Under the pieces are notes generated by a model, which ran no database searches, was not told where the DNA came from, and saw only the letters and a list, made by a program, of their open reading frames with translations. Shown here piece by piece: positions 31,590-43,394 of a stretch of DNA of 64,000 nucleotides. The position numbers and the translations under genes are program-made. Origin of the DNA: Dipteris shenzhenensis (Eukaryota; Polypodiophyta; Polypodiopsida; Gleicheniales); the NCBI GenBank assembly GCA_047967505.1, contig CM106539.1; one strand, written 5' to 3'. Within the stretch, counting starts at the first letter, position 1, and each line of letters starts with the position of its first letter.

Positions 31590-34500
31590 CTATTCTGGTA
31601 GTATCCACTTAGCCATTCTATTTTTGACTCTCAAAGCAAGGGCTTTGGCAAAAATCTTGTAACTACAATTAAGCATAGTGAGTGGATTCCAATTTCTTAA
31701 CTCCTCCTTATCCCCCTCCTTAGAAATTAGTTTGATAACTCCCCCATTGATATGAGTAGGCAGATTCCCACTTCTAACACTCTCTTGCCATAAAAGAAGG
31801 AGATAAGGACCAACAGTGGACCAAAATCTTTTGTAGAATTCAATAGGCAACCCATCTTCTCATGGTGTTTTGCCAGCTGCCATTACCTTGACAGCCTCAT
31901 AAAGTTCATCAATAGAAAGAGGTTTTTCAAGGTATTTGTTACCAAAGCTAAGTACAGTGTTCTTTCTAGCAAGCTTACAGAGTTCCCTGGCATTACTCAC
32001 ATTAACATCAACTTGTATGGTGGAGGATAACAAGTTATGAAAGTGGAGATGAATGAGATCAATATTCTCCTCAAGAGAGGAGGCAAAGAGGGGAATCTCT
32101 TCATTATATCTTATTCTTCTAATAAGCTTGAAGTATTCCTTGGTAGGTCTCTCAGCTTTGCCTACCCACCAATCTCTGAAGTATATTTTGGTATCATTAA
32201 GTAAAATCTGTTCTTGTACCTTGAGTCCATTCCTTTTCCCAACCAAATCAGCCTGGGCATGTAAGTCCCCCTATCTGGCTAAGCTTTCCAAAGAGACTAT
32301 CTTATCTTGAATAATGTCCATTCTCTTGGCCCTTATTTTTTCTCTGTCTTTTCTTGCTTTTCTGAGTAACCTTTGGGTCTGTTTATAACAACTGTACACC
32401 AAGACTCACTGGCTAAGATAGTTTTAGAGAAGGCAACCAGCTAGATTGTTTTTATCCCTTCCTAGACACTTTTTAGGTCAAAGAGTTTAGGGTCAGCCTT
32501 AAACTAGGAGGTGGCCTTTTTTCCTAGGTCAAAGTCACATTTGAGGAGCAATTGTGGTGAGAGAGAAAAAGAGAAGAGAATGACTTACTAGCTCTTGAGA
32601 AGCATAGACCCTATTCAATCTAGCCTCTCTTTTGTTGACACCAACTTGACTGTTGGACCAAGTAAAATAACCTTTCATCCCCATGTCCACAAGGCTTAGG
32701 GCTTCTTTCAAATTCTCCCTTATAGTGAGTTCGCTACCTCTGATTACAGTACATTTTCCAAGCCATCTATCAGTGGAGTTCTCCATCATGTTGAAGTCCC
32801 CCACCACAAAACACTTGTTGCCTACATGAAGTAAAGATTCCCAACTGACCTTCCTGTCTTGTATACTGTTAGGGGCATACACTGAAATTACAATGAAAGT
32901 CTGACCTGTAAAGAGCACTTGAGCATAACCCATTTGTGTAATGCATCCAGTTCAACACTTAAAATTCCATGGGAATAATTAGAAAGTATCCTAACTGCCA
33001 CACCACCCTTTCCCTCCTCATGCTGGGTAAAGAACCAATTTCTTCTTTATCAACAGTTTTAAGTCTATTTTCAAGAGAGGCTCCAGAAACTTTGACCTCT
33101 TGTAAGGTAAGAAATGTAGGAGAAAGATTATTGGCTCTCAACCACAAGAAGCTACCTCTTCTCCTCTACTAGAGTCAATGAGACCTCTGAAATTGTAGGA
33201 GAGAATGGCTATTGGTTTATTTAACATTCTTTTGAGTCCCCTTTCTGGCCCTGGGGTTGGGGCTATTAACTTGGGAGGAGGCACCTTTATCTCGGGAGAG
33301 CTTTCTCTTGCTTTACACTTGGGTAAAGGTCTTTCCTTGTACTAGGATATCCTTTTCAACAGCAGTGACAATGTCTTGGTTCATCTTCTAGGTCCTCCTC
33401 AATAAGTCTGGAAGAGGTCATCTCATCATCTCTATTGATGTCCTCTTCAAAGTCTTTTGACCATCCTAGCTCTACTTGAGCATCCAAATCCATATTTTGA
33501 TTCTTTTTTATCCACTCTTCTGTCTCACAATCAGCAAGGGCATCAAAGGTATTGTTCAGCACTAGAGAGTCATCTATTTTCCCTTTACCTTTGTCAAGAG
33601 AGGGTTTGGACTTGGCAGCACCTTCACTTAGAGGAAGGGACTTTTCAGTAGTGGTGGCAGGGACCTTGGGTATCCATTTCTCAGTCTGTTTGGGGTTATC
33701 AGGTGCAAGAGGATCCTTGGGTTTGTGGCTTAAGCTCTCCTCTATGGGCAGTTTTTAATTGCACGACTTGCCAATCCATATAGGAAGCATGAATTTGGCA
33801 GATTCTTATAAAGGAGGGGCTGCTCTCTGTATATACTGCCACTTCTATTCACCATGACTAGAGTGCTCGTAAGGTCCTCAGCAATATCCATTTTAATGCA
33901 CACCTGAGGGTTAGCTCTAGGATTTATAAAATTTTATTTCTCAACACCCATTATCTCACCTAGACCACTGCATAGGGAGCCAAGTTGGTTGCAAAAGGAC
34001 AGAGGTAGATCTAGCAGTTCTACCCAAACAAGGGTAATAGTGGACCTAGGCAAGTTAGGGTTAAAGTTTTGTTTCCACCTCTTTAAGTAAAGAGGTTGGT
34101 GTTTAATGGTCCAAAGAGTACAGTTAAGGGCCTTGGAAGCCATACTAGGGGACTCAAAGAGGAAGGCAAAAAAGCCCTTTCTTAGAAACCTCACATTAGT
34201 GACATTAATGCCTTGTCTCACCCAATTGGTTCTCACCCAATTCTTAATAAAAACTAAGGGGGGTCTGGGACCAGGAAGGAAGCCTATAAGTGCATGAGTG
34301 CTAAGCTAGTCCATAGAATCAAAGAGAAGGTCCTCGTTTACAAAGGCTACAACTTGCTTACCTCTTGCAAGTTTTTGGCTCTCACTAAGAGAAGTCTCTT
34401 TCTCTTCAGTGCACTTTCTTTCATCAGACAGGTTGCTAGCGGCGGGGGTCGGTGGGTCTTCCTTTTCAGTCTCGTAGTGAAGATTCCTTGCGCTTCTTTC

Positions 34501-35105
34501 AGCCGCTTCACCAAGTCCACTTTCTTCATTGATTCTATGGTCTCTTTACTTGTCTGAGGACCACTGTTTCTTTCTTTACTTCTTTTACTTCGAGCATATT
34601 CTTGAGCTTGAAGTTAGAGCTCTCTGGCTCCCTACTGGCTTGCTTTGGAGTTGGTGAGCCTTTCAATGTCTGCGGACTCTGTCCACATTGGAACTCCTCT
34701 AGGGTTGGCAAAGCGAGGAGAATCCTTTCTCACGAGTAGCGAAAAGAACCCTCCTCTATGCTTCTGAGTTGCAGCCACGTAAGATACCGTGGCTCCCCCC
34801 TCTCCCAGCTTGGATAGCTGACGGTGAGTGTCCATTCCTACCAAGTGGTAAAGGATCGTCGATCAAAATGGCAGATGTCCTGTTGCGACTCAGGGATGCT
34901 CTACCTCTATTCAAAAAAGGTTGGTAATGCTTAGAAGAAGACGAAGTGTTCTTTTCACCAAGCACAGGGAACATGTCCTCACTTGTCAAATCGGCAGACT
35001 AGTCTTGGTAAGATTGAAGAGCATGATGTGACAGGCCACCACTGTTATCATTTCCATTCTCATCCTCCATATTTTCATCCAAGTCCTTTCCATGGCTTAT
35101 TGCAC
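31590..35105 (-). mobile_element. L1-like LINE, 5' part (ORF1, endonuclease, start of RT)
   Basis: Minus strand, in order. From ~35105 there is an acidic N-terminus (ENMEDENGNDNSG) and a Ser/Arg-rich region. A DUF4283-type ORF1 core follows at 34236-33934 (GFFAFLFESPSMASKAL, WVELLDLPLSF). Then an acidic linker (33562-33356), and an APE-type endonuclease at about 33150-32535 (SPTFLTLQEVKV, FVVGDFNMMENS, LVDMGMKGYFTWSN). The RT lead-in is at 32246-31860 (WWVGKAERPTKEYFKLIRR, PLSIDELYEAVKVMAAGKTP) and early RT at 31850-31590 (MPIEFYKRFWSTVGPYLL, NGGVIKLISKEGD). It ends at KWILPE before the catalytic FADD. Several frame changes and stops occur. Loss of the 3' half is unusual, since LINEs normally lose the 5' end. 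Confidence 0.82.
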
Positions 35106-35209
35106 CATAGTCTGGCCTGAGTGGTGGGCGAGGAAATCTATCTTTCAGATCTCCATCTCAATCTCCATCTCCATCACCATCTTCCATCCGCTCTCACCCT
35201 TTTTCACCA

Positions 35210-36125
35210 CACCAATTGATCTTCATCTGGAAGCAGTTTTTTCAATGGTGGCTAATGCAAAAAACCAAGAAGGAAAATTTTGTTAACCCAAGAGGTAATC
35301 CTCAGATTTGCATTAGGATGGATATTGTAGAGGAGTTACCAAGCACTCTTGTAATTCTCAATAGGAATGGTAGTGTCTTCACAGTACAAGAATCTCCCAA
35401 ACTCGTGTTTCCTCTGTGGGTTGGCTAGCCATGCTATTAAAATCTACCCTCATAAGAGAGATAAATCTAAACCTAGTGCTCCTTCTACTCCTAAAGGACC
35501 AAGAGCCACAGAAAAGTGGATATCCAAGCCTCCTATTCCTTCAACTAAGGCTATTCCTCAAGTGGGAACTTCCTCTAGTCCTAAACCTTCTATTGATAAA
35601 GGCAAGGAGAAGATGCCCCCTCCTGTCCTCTCAAAAATGTCTTTGAGGCTCATGTTGACAAAGAAACTGACGATTGGATTAAGGAAAAACTAGAACGATG
35701 ACATGGACATTCAAGTCGAAGCTAGTTGGTCTAAGCACTTTGAAGACGACATTAACAGAGATGATGAGATGACCAACAAAAGATTGAGGAAGAGTCAGAA
35801 GATGAACAGGAGATCCAGGAGAAAAGGATTTGTCAAGCCAAGGGAAAGTTTCACTCGTGCAAAACTAGAGAAGAACGTCTCATGCCAAGGTTTCCTCGCC
35901 TCCAGTGAATAGCCCTAACCCAACGACCAAAAAGGGGCAAAGAAAGAATGGTAAAGAAACATCTCTCTTTTATTTCTTTGAATGTTAGAGGTCTTATAGA
36001 CCATGGTAGAGGCTATGAACTGGCTCACTAGCTCAGAGCTAATAATATGTCCCCTACTTTTATTTCTTTACAAGAGGTCAAAGGTACTGGGTCAACTTTG
36101 GAAAGTAGATTGAAAGTTGTTGGAT
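35210..36125 (+). pseudogene. L1-like LINE ORF1 C-terminus and endonuclease start, opposite orientation
   Basis: It encodes EELPSTLVILNRNGSVFTVQ, then a gag-like knuckle CFLCGLASHAIKIYP (last Cys replaced by Tyr), a Pro/Ser/Lys-rich linker, and at ~35960 FISLNVRGL with SPTFISLQEVKGTGSTLES of the endonuclease. It breaks off near 36125 where a minus-strand LINE 3' end begins. It matches the middle of the LINE at 31.6-35.1 kb but in inverse orientation, head to head with it. Confidence 0.75.
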
Positions 36126-36129
36126 AAAA

Positions 36130-39060
36130 GAAGAGTTTGGTTTGTCACACAACATGAGGAATTCTCTTTGGAGTCATGAAGTTTCCACCTATCATTAAGA
36201 ACCCTGTAGAGATCTCCCATGTCTCTACTTGGTGTGGGGATAGGGAAGAAAGAGGTACTCTCCACCCAGCTAAACTCTCTACTATAGACTAGGAAAGATC
36301 CACCCTTCCATTGCTGACTACCATTCCATAACTGTATTCTATCCATAACAAGAGATTGACATTGGTTGTTTATACTAAACTCTCTTCTAATCTCTGCCCA
36401 TGATTTCCACCTAAGTTCAGCTTTGTTCCACAGTTGCCCCCAGCACTACAAACCCTTTTTAAAGAGAAAGGTAGCCTTAGCTAATTCTTCATCAGAAAGC
36501 ACAGCTTCTTTGAAGATGATAGATATCCAAGTTGAGTCCAGTGTCATGAAAGCTCCTTTGCCTGAAAAGATAATTTGGCTTTTCATCCCTTCAAAGGCTG
36601 TCCATAGAGAGACTCACAGCTAGCTGCCTTTAGCTTTGCAAGGTTCTTGGTTACAAATAGCTGACAACATGGGGTAAATTCTCAGTAAATTTTCCAATTG
36701 AGGGCTCTAAGGTCTTAGGAAGTTGACATTCCTAAGGAGAATTTGAGCCCAATCCTCAAGGGGGTGTAGGATTGCCTTAATTATCCAAGTTGAGGAGAGC
36801 TTCATAGCAGCCTGCGCTATGTCAATAACCCCTAAGCCCCCTTCCTTTTTGGGTTTGATATAGAAGTCCCATCTGACCTTGGTTGTCTTGCCTCCCCAAA
36901 GAAAACATCTGTAAATTTTTATGAATCTATTAGTTCTAGCTTTGGGGGGGGACCATGTTGAGAGTTAGAAGATGACAATAGGGTATACGTAGTGGTTGAG
37001 AACAGTTCTTCTTCCAACCAGACTAGCTTGGAATCCTCTCCATTTCTCTAACTTGTTTTGGAATCTATTCAGGAATCAATCCCATCTCTGCTTGAGGGAA
37101 ATATCAAAACCCATGGGGATACCCAGTAATCTGAAAATTGAGCCATGATTGATTCTCTGGCATCCCATCTCTTCCAAAACATGCTGTTCATTCCCTTTGA
37201 GGGTAGCATATCCAGTTTCGGAGTGGTTGATTTTGGACCCAGAGGCTTTGTAAAATATATCTAAAAACTCCATACCCACCTTAATATCTTGGGCCTCATT
37301 CTTGAGGGTTAATCTTGTATCATCACAGCAAATTGTTGGCATATAAGTTGCTTACCACTAGGTAACTCAATACCTTTCAACTTGCCTTCTTGCCTTTGTT
37401 GCTGTATAAGCCACCCCAAGGAGTCTGCATCCATTGCAAAGAGTAGAGGGGCTATAGGGCACCCTTGTCTTATAGATCTTTTAAGCTCAAAGGGTTGGCT
37501 CATGATCCCATTAACACATATCTTGGCTATACCATTAGTGAGAAGGAGCTTGATAAAAGAGATGAACAGGGGACCAAGGCCCATGTAAGCCAGAGCTTAG
37601 ATGATGAAATCCCATTCAAGTCTGTCATATGCCTTGTCAAAGTCAACCTTCAAAAAGCATATGTCCTATTTTGTTTCTTTGGCAAACTCACAACCCTCCC
37701 AGATATTGATGATGGCTTCCAGTAGATGTTTGCCCTTTATGAAGCCTTTCTGCTCTGGGAGTATCCACTTGGCCATTTTGTTTTTTACCCTCAGAGCCAA
37801 AGCTTTAGCAAAGATTTTATAGCTACAGTTGAGCATAGTGAGAGGTCTCCAATTCCTTAATGCAGCCTTATCTCCTTCCTTAGGAATAAGTTTAATGACA
37901 TCCCCATTGATATGAGTAGGCAAGTTTCCATTTTTAACACTTGCCATAAGAGGAGGTAAGAGCCCATAGTGGACCATAATTTTTTGTAGAATTCAATTGG
38001 TAGACCATCCTCTCCTAGTGTTTTACCATCAGCCATCACCTTGATAGCTTCAAATAGCTCATCTATAGTCAGAGGTTTTTCCAGGTACTTGTTGTCAAAG
38101 CTGAGAACAGTGTTTTTTCTAGCTTCCTTGCAAATTTCCCTAGCTTTGATCACTTCAGTGTCTACCTAAATGGTGGAAGACAGTAAATTCTGAAAATGAA
38201 GCTAGATGAGGTCAATGTTCTCCTCAATAGATAGGGCCAAAGAGTTGTCAGTTTTTCTGAGAAGGGGGACCTCTTCATTGGACCTTTTCCTTCTAATAAG
38301 TTTGAAATACTCCTTGGTGGGTCTTTCAGCTTTGCCAGCCCACCAATCTCTAAAGTATATTTTGGAGTCATTCAAAAGAATCTGCTCTTGAATCCTAAAT
38401 TCATTTCTTCAGAGAACCAGGTCAGCCTGTGCCTGTGAGTCCCTGTGTCTAGCTAGGGTCTCCAAGGAAGTAATCATGTTCTAGATGCTGTCCATTCTCT
38501 TGGCCCTAATTTTAGCTCTATCCCTTCTAGCTTTTATGAGTAGCCTTTGAGTTTGGTCCACTGCAGTACACCAGGACTCACTAGTTGAGGGAAAATTAGT
38601 GAAAGCCTTGAGCCAAATAGCTTTAACACCTTTCTGGACACTCCTCAGGTCAAAAAGTTTAGGATCAGCCGTAAACCATGAGGTGGTTTTTTGACCCAAG
38701 CCAAAGTCACATTTCAGAAGGATTGGCTTGTGATCAGAGAAAAAGAAAGAGGAGAAGACCCGGGTCTGGCAAGAGCTGGTCTGTCTAACTAGATCTTGTG
38801 AAGCATAGATCCTATCCAATCTAGCCTCTCTTTTGTTGTCACCCACTTGACTATTTGACCAAGTGAAGCTGCCCTTCATCCCCATGTCCACTAGACTTAG
38901 GTCTTCTTTTAAATCCTCCCAAAGGGTCAGTTCTCTGCCTCTGATGATTGTCCCTTTACCCATCCATCTGTCATTGGAACTTTCCATGATGTTAAAATCA
39001 CCAACAACAAAACATTTATTTCCTACTAGAAGGAGTGACTCCCAGCTCATCATTCTGTAC
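36130..39060 (-). mobile_element. L1-like LINE, 3' part (endonuclease to RT C-terminus)
   Basis: Minus strand. Endonuclease lies at 39053-38481 (NKCFVVGDFNIMESSNDRW, LVDMGMKGSFTWSNSQVGD, SDHKPILLKCDF). RT lies at 38371-37076 (GLPIEFYKKLWSTMGSYLLL, RNWRPLTMLNCSYKIFAKAL, QKGFIKGKHLLEAI, SIRQGCPIAPLLFAMDADSL). At the catalytic FADD box the frame shifts: TTTGCT is followed by GTGATGATACA, i.e. two extra bases, with DDTRLTLKNEAQD in the next frame. A zf-RVT-like C-terminus (WNGSQQWKGGSFLVYS) is found to ~36130. Several stops are present, and no poly(A) tail is visible at its 3' edge. Confidence 0.85.
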
Positions 39061-40450
39061 TTTTTGTAGTGTATGTTGATATCGAGTTGTAGAGGCTAAA
39101 AGATGAGGGACATTTTCTATAGGCAAGAGTAAGATTTGCTCTAATACTACGGTAAGAAATCCTAGTAATCTAATATTACTTGTGAGCTGAGGAGAAGAAA
39201 ATTCAGCCACATCTCTAAAGGGTGCAGCATTCATGAAGAGGTGTGTACTTCTTATAAAGGGTGTAATCCTAATGAGAGGGTATATTACAACATTACAAAT
39301 AAATTGTCCTCTTCATAAGTATGTGCCTCTTTGGAAGAGTCGTACCTCTTGTGAAGAGTTGTGCCTTGTGGGAATTGACCCAACATCCATTCATCCAACC
39401 ATCCATACTTGAATAAGGTTTTGGCAAAGGAATACATCAACAAATAGTGAGATACTCCTTTAGAAGAGTTCTAAATCTTGTGAAGAGTTGTGTCTCATGG
39501 GAATTAACCCAACGAAAAGCATACACTTCCACAAGTGGCCATTCACCCAACTATCCATAAGAATAAGGCTTTAATATGTCATGGATAGTGACATGTAATA
39601 GCCAAAAAAGATAGCATCATAGAGTGCATGGTCTTTGAGTTGCCATCAAATCTCTCATATAAGTAGCATCATATCTACTTGGTACACATGAGACTCTTAT
39701 GAAATAATTAAATGCAACCAAGATGTTCTCACGAATTTTTCGGCTAATTGAGAAAGAAAGTTTTTGCACATATACAAAATTGTTATTGTCTTTATAAATT
39801 TGTAGTAATTCAAGAAGTATACACGGGGTGCTTAACCCCATGTGTACTTCTTGAATGAGAAGTAACGGGGAAATTTTGAATTTGTTAAATCATAAAAGTG
39901 CTAAGAATTTGTATTAGAGTATATCAAGAACGAGAGATCTATTGCTTTCTTTAAAATTACCTTAGTTTAGTGGCCCATTTGACACTCCAAGAAGATAAGA
40001 TTTGTAGTTCTTATTGATTTGGATGGAAGCACTTTAAAAGAAGAGAAAGCCTCTCGTACATCAGGTCTTGCCTGGTGTATTTTGTATATAACAATTTTTT
40101 GAGCCACAGGCTCCTGGGTAGGCATGTTGATAGCTGTAGTTGTCTCTGGTCTCAATACATGTGCATATGGAAGCCCACTAATGAGCTCAAGGTGACATGC
40201 CTTATTTGTGAAGGTTGTTGAAAGAAATGGACATGGTAACTAAACTTTGCAGGACCAATCTTTGCTCCTCCTCTTGCATCAATGAGAGCTAGTAGGGTAG
40301 ACTTTGTATCTAGAACATTAGACACTCCGACATTGTGAAGTTGGGTTTGCACATTGAGGGTACCCATATGCGCATCTAGGGCAGCCAGTCTTACATCATT
40401 TCCCAAAATAACATAGATATAATAAAATTTAAGGTTTCACTTATAAATCT
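39061..40450. other. No gene seen; short internal repeats
   Basis: I find no supported coding sequence. Related phrases recur at 39340-39420 and 39480-39560 (TTGTGAAGAGTTGTG.CT..TGGGAATT.ACCCAAC...CCATTCA.CCAAC.ATCCATA), suggesting an old local duplication of about 130 bp. Confidence 0.5.
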
Positions 40451-40454
40451 AAAG

Positions 40455-41760
40455 CTTTGAGAAAATTTAAGAACACACACACACATGCACGCACGCATGC
40501 ACGTGCACACACACACACACACACACTATCCCTTTCCCACTTTACATTTAAGCTACTTTTTATCCCTTCCCCCTATTTTATTTCCATGTTTAATTTCCCC
40601 CCCCCCCCCTTCCTTTTTCCCTTCCTTCCCCCCACCCCCTCTAATTTTTCCCTAGTTTTCTCCTTTATTTCCCCCTAATTCTGCTTAAATTTCCCTTAAA
40701 ATTTTCCTATATATTTTTTCTAATTTTCATAACCCCCCCCTTTTCCCCCTCAATTTTCACCTTTCTTCTCCCGATTTCCCCCTATTTTTGCCCCCCAAAT
40801 TCCCCCTAAATTTTCCCAATTTCTTCCTTAACTAAACCTATAAGCCCCTCTCCCCCTAACCTCCCCTCCCTAATTAAACCTCTACCCAACCGCCTAGTTT
40901 ACTCCCTCTAAAAGAAACCCCTTGTCTTCCTCGACCCTTCTTTTCCCCACCTGATAGTTGCTTCCAACTACTAACTGGCCTCACAAGCTACTTAACCCCC
41001 TCCACTCTCAGTAATTCTCCTACGATCTGAATTCTCCCCTCTCTAAAACTCTTAACCCTCCCTCTATCTGGCTGATTGATTTTTTGTCGATGACGTGCCT
41101 TCATCCTGTCGACTGCGTAATGCTTGCAACTTCCTTTAAGCCCCTTGCCTTTTGCTCCCATCATTGTCCTATCACCTCTTGCACCTCTTGTATGCGGACC
41201 TCTCACCTTTAGCTGCTGCCCTTCCTTCTGGTTCCCTAGTAGTCTCTGCCCTGTAGTTGTCTCTGCATCTCTTTACGACAGTCCCCAATCTCGTGCCCAC
41301 TCTACACTACCTCTCGACTCCTTTGTAGTTGTGGGTCCTTTGATCACAAGGCACTCCATCATTGTACCTTGTTGTACTTGCACCTATTATTACGATTTGG
41401 ACATTAAGGTCCTCTCTTTTCAATCCCCCCCCCCCCCCAATCCTTTACTTTTCCCCATCCTTTATTTCCCTTAAAACTCTCTCTCTTAATTGATCATTTA
41501 GGGCTCTAAGGCTTCATTTATTTAAGTCTTATGCTCTTAGTCTTTCTTAAGTCTTTCCAAGTCCTTATTTTTTAATTTAAAAAAAACCCTGGTCTTTCTT
41601 TAAAAAATTTTCATTTTATGCTCTAAATATTAATTTATGCTCCTCTTTCTTATAAAATTTCCCCCTTCTTTGCTTTAAATCTTAGTTTGACATTTAATGC
41701 TCTATGTATTTATTTATTATCTCCTCTTTCCCCCTTTTTTTTGTTCTTAGTACGAATGCG
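40455..41760. repeat. Pyrimidine-rich low-complexity block with (AC)n
   Basis: An (AC)n/(GC AC)n microsatellite at 40471-40527 is followed by about 1.2 kb in which the plus strand is mostly C and T, with C runs of 8-13 at about 40600, 40730 and 41430. No protein is credible. Confidence 0.7.
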
Positions 41761-42205
41761 TTAACATTTTTCTTCATTGCATAACCATAAAATTGCCTTT
41801 CCTTGAGCACAACCCAACTAATTTTACACGTACATCATTGTGTCAAAATTTAGCTTTATGACTTTGTAGTGTGAGCAACTATTTTTATTGTGATCCCGAT
41901 AACAAGGGAGGGGTGTTTATGACACCTGTCTTCCCAACTAAATTCAAATATGGTTCTTATCAATTTGTTTGTTGGATGGTGGTAGGTATGCAGACTCCCC
42001 TCTTCAATAAAAGTGATGCTTGCTATGACTTATCAAAGCACAACCTTTTGAATAATTGTGCATCCTAGAATCTAAAAAAAAAAGCCCACCTGTCATTGAC
42101 CTTTTTGACAAAACATTAGCGTTTAATATTTTTCATTAATGACAATTGGTCTCTCTTTTGAGCTACATTGTTTTCATTTCACTATGGAAAGGGGTCTTGT
42201 CGAGT
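41761..42205. other. No gene seen downstream of the histone-like gene
   Basis: I looked here on the minus strand for a terminal histone exon (Pro-Lys-Asp-Ile-Gln..) and found none. Confidence 0.45.
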
Positions 42206-42622
42206 CTAAAACACACACATAATGTTTCTGCCGTGAGCATGGGCTGCTACAAGCATTGCATCCTCAAAATATTTCTCCAGGTAATCCTCTGCCATTTCCT
42301 GCAAGGAAAGAATGGCAGTTCGATTCCACCTGAACCCAAGGTTCCAACTGTCACAAATTTCTCTCACCAGTCTTTGAAAGGGTGCTTTGGGTATTGCAAA
42401 ACCTATGGCTTTCTGTTGCCTCCTTATTTCCCTAAGCACACCTGCACCCTTATTCAATCTTTTGGCCTTTTGCTTGAGCAAGCTCATTGGCTTACCCTTC
42501 CTGCCATGTGAAGCTCTTCCCTTTGGAGGCACACTAAACTTCTTGGAACCTGTCCCAGCTGCTGTTGCTGCAAGACTTGGTCCTTTGCCAACTTGCCTTG
42601 CAGTTGATTTGGTTCTTGCCAT
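42206..42622 (-). CDS. Divergent histone H3-like protein (CENH3-like candidate)
   Basis: 138 codons. The tail starts ARTKSTARQVGKG, close to the H3 tail ARTKQTARKS, then diverges (Ala/Gly, then Lys-rich PMSLLKQKAKRLNKGAG). The fold follows: alphaN VLREIRRQQKAIGFAIP, alpha1 KAPFQRLVREI, loop 1 CDSWNLGFRWNRTAI, alpha2 LSLQEMAEDYLEKYFEDAM, then HAHGRNIM. It stops at CVF, so the third helix (PKDIQLARRIRGE in H3) is missing and may lie in an unseen exon after a GT at NIM, or be lost. AEDYL and DAML recall CENH3, but loop 1 has H3 length, whereas CENH3 usually has a longer one. TTTTTCAG directly before AGTGATGG suggests a 5'-UTR intron whose donor may be CCAG|GTCAGT at 43629/43628. No stop or frameshift occurs within the reading frame. 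Confidence 0.65.
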   Translation of the reverse strand: MARTKSTARQVGKGPSLAATAAGTGSKKFSVPPKGRASHGRKGKPMSLLKQKAKRLNKGAGVLREIRRQQKAIGFAIPKAPFQRLVREICDSWNLGFRWNRTAILSLQEMAEDYLEKYFEDAMLVAAHAHGRNIMCVF

Positions 42623-42727
42623 CACTCTGAAAAACTGCATACAAAGGATTGGAAAGAGATCACAGACATGAAGAACATGTTCTAACAAAGAAAAGGCAAT
42701 CACAGGGGTGGAAGAAGCCAAATAGAG

Positions 42728-43394
42728 AAATTTGCAATAAAATGCGATATGAGCAGTTTGGAATTTCAAACAGGTCCACATCGCATTTTGCTGCAAATTT
42801 TTTAAATGAAATGCTGGTGCACTCCTACAGTGATTTCTATGTTTCTCCAACCAAATACAGTATGAATGGAGGTCATGCAAGAAGATCACATGCAAATATC
42901 GCACTTGAAGATCTGCATTCCTTCAGTGATTTCTCTGTCTTGGTTTGAGCCTATGCATTTCCATACAGGATGTAATTTTTCTATTTTATGCAAGAAGATT
43001 GCAGAGACTAAGGGGAGTCACAAAACCAGACATGTTCTCACAAAGAAAAGGCAATCACAGAGGTGGAAGAAGCCAAATTGAGAAATTTGCAATAAAATGC
43101 GATATGAGCAGTTTGGAATTTCAAACAGGTCCACATCGCATTTTGCTGCAAATTTCTGAAATGACATGCTGGTGAACTTCTACAGTGATTTCTTTGTCTC
43201 TCCAGCCAAATACAGTATGAATGGAGTTTATGCAAGAAGATTACAGCTATGGAAGTCAAAAAACCAGAACATGTTCTCACAAAGAGAAGGCAATCACAGG
43301 GGTGGAAGAAGCCAAATAGAGAAATTTGCAATAAAATGCGATATGAGCAGTTTGGAATTTCAAACAGGTCCACATCGCATTTTGCTGCAAATTT
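42728..43394. repeat. Three foldbacks (FB1-3) in tandemly repeated sequence
   Basis: 73-nt foldbacks lie at 42728-42800, 43083-43155 and 43322-43394. Arms are AAATTTGCAATAAAATGCGAT and its near-complement ATCGCATTTTGCTGCAAATTT, with a smaller inner stem GTTTG..CAAAC. Each sits in a larger repeat that also includes CATGTTCTCACAAAGA, GTGGAAGAAGCCAAAT and ACAGTATGAATGGAG. Repeat starts are 355 and 239 bp apart. They fall inside the predicted 5' intron of the histone-like gene. Confidence 0.85.

Noticed and set aside
35210-39060. Twin-priming inversion of a single LINE
   Set aside because: Twin priming puts the inverted 5' segment next to the 5' side of the body, whereas here the plus-strand fragment touches the body's 3' edge. 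There is also no poly(A) tail.
42206-42622. Naming the histone-like gene CENH3 outright
   Set aside because: The alpha3 helix is missing and loop 1 is not lengthened as in typical CENH3. Similarity to CENH3 is limited to short motifs.
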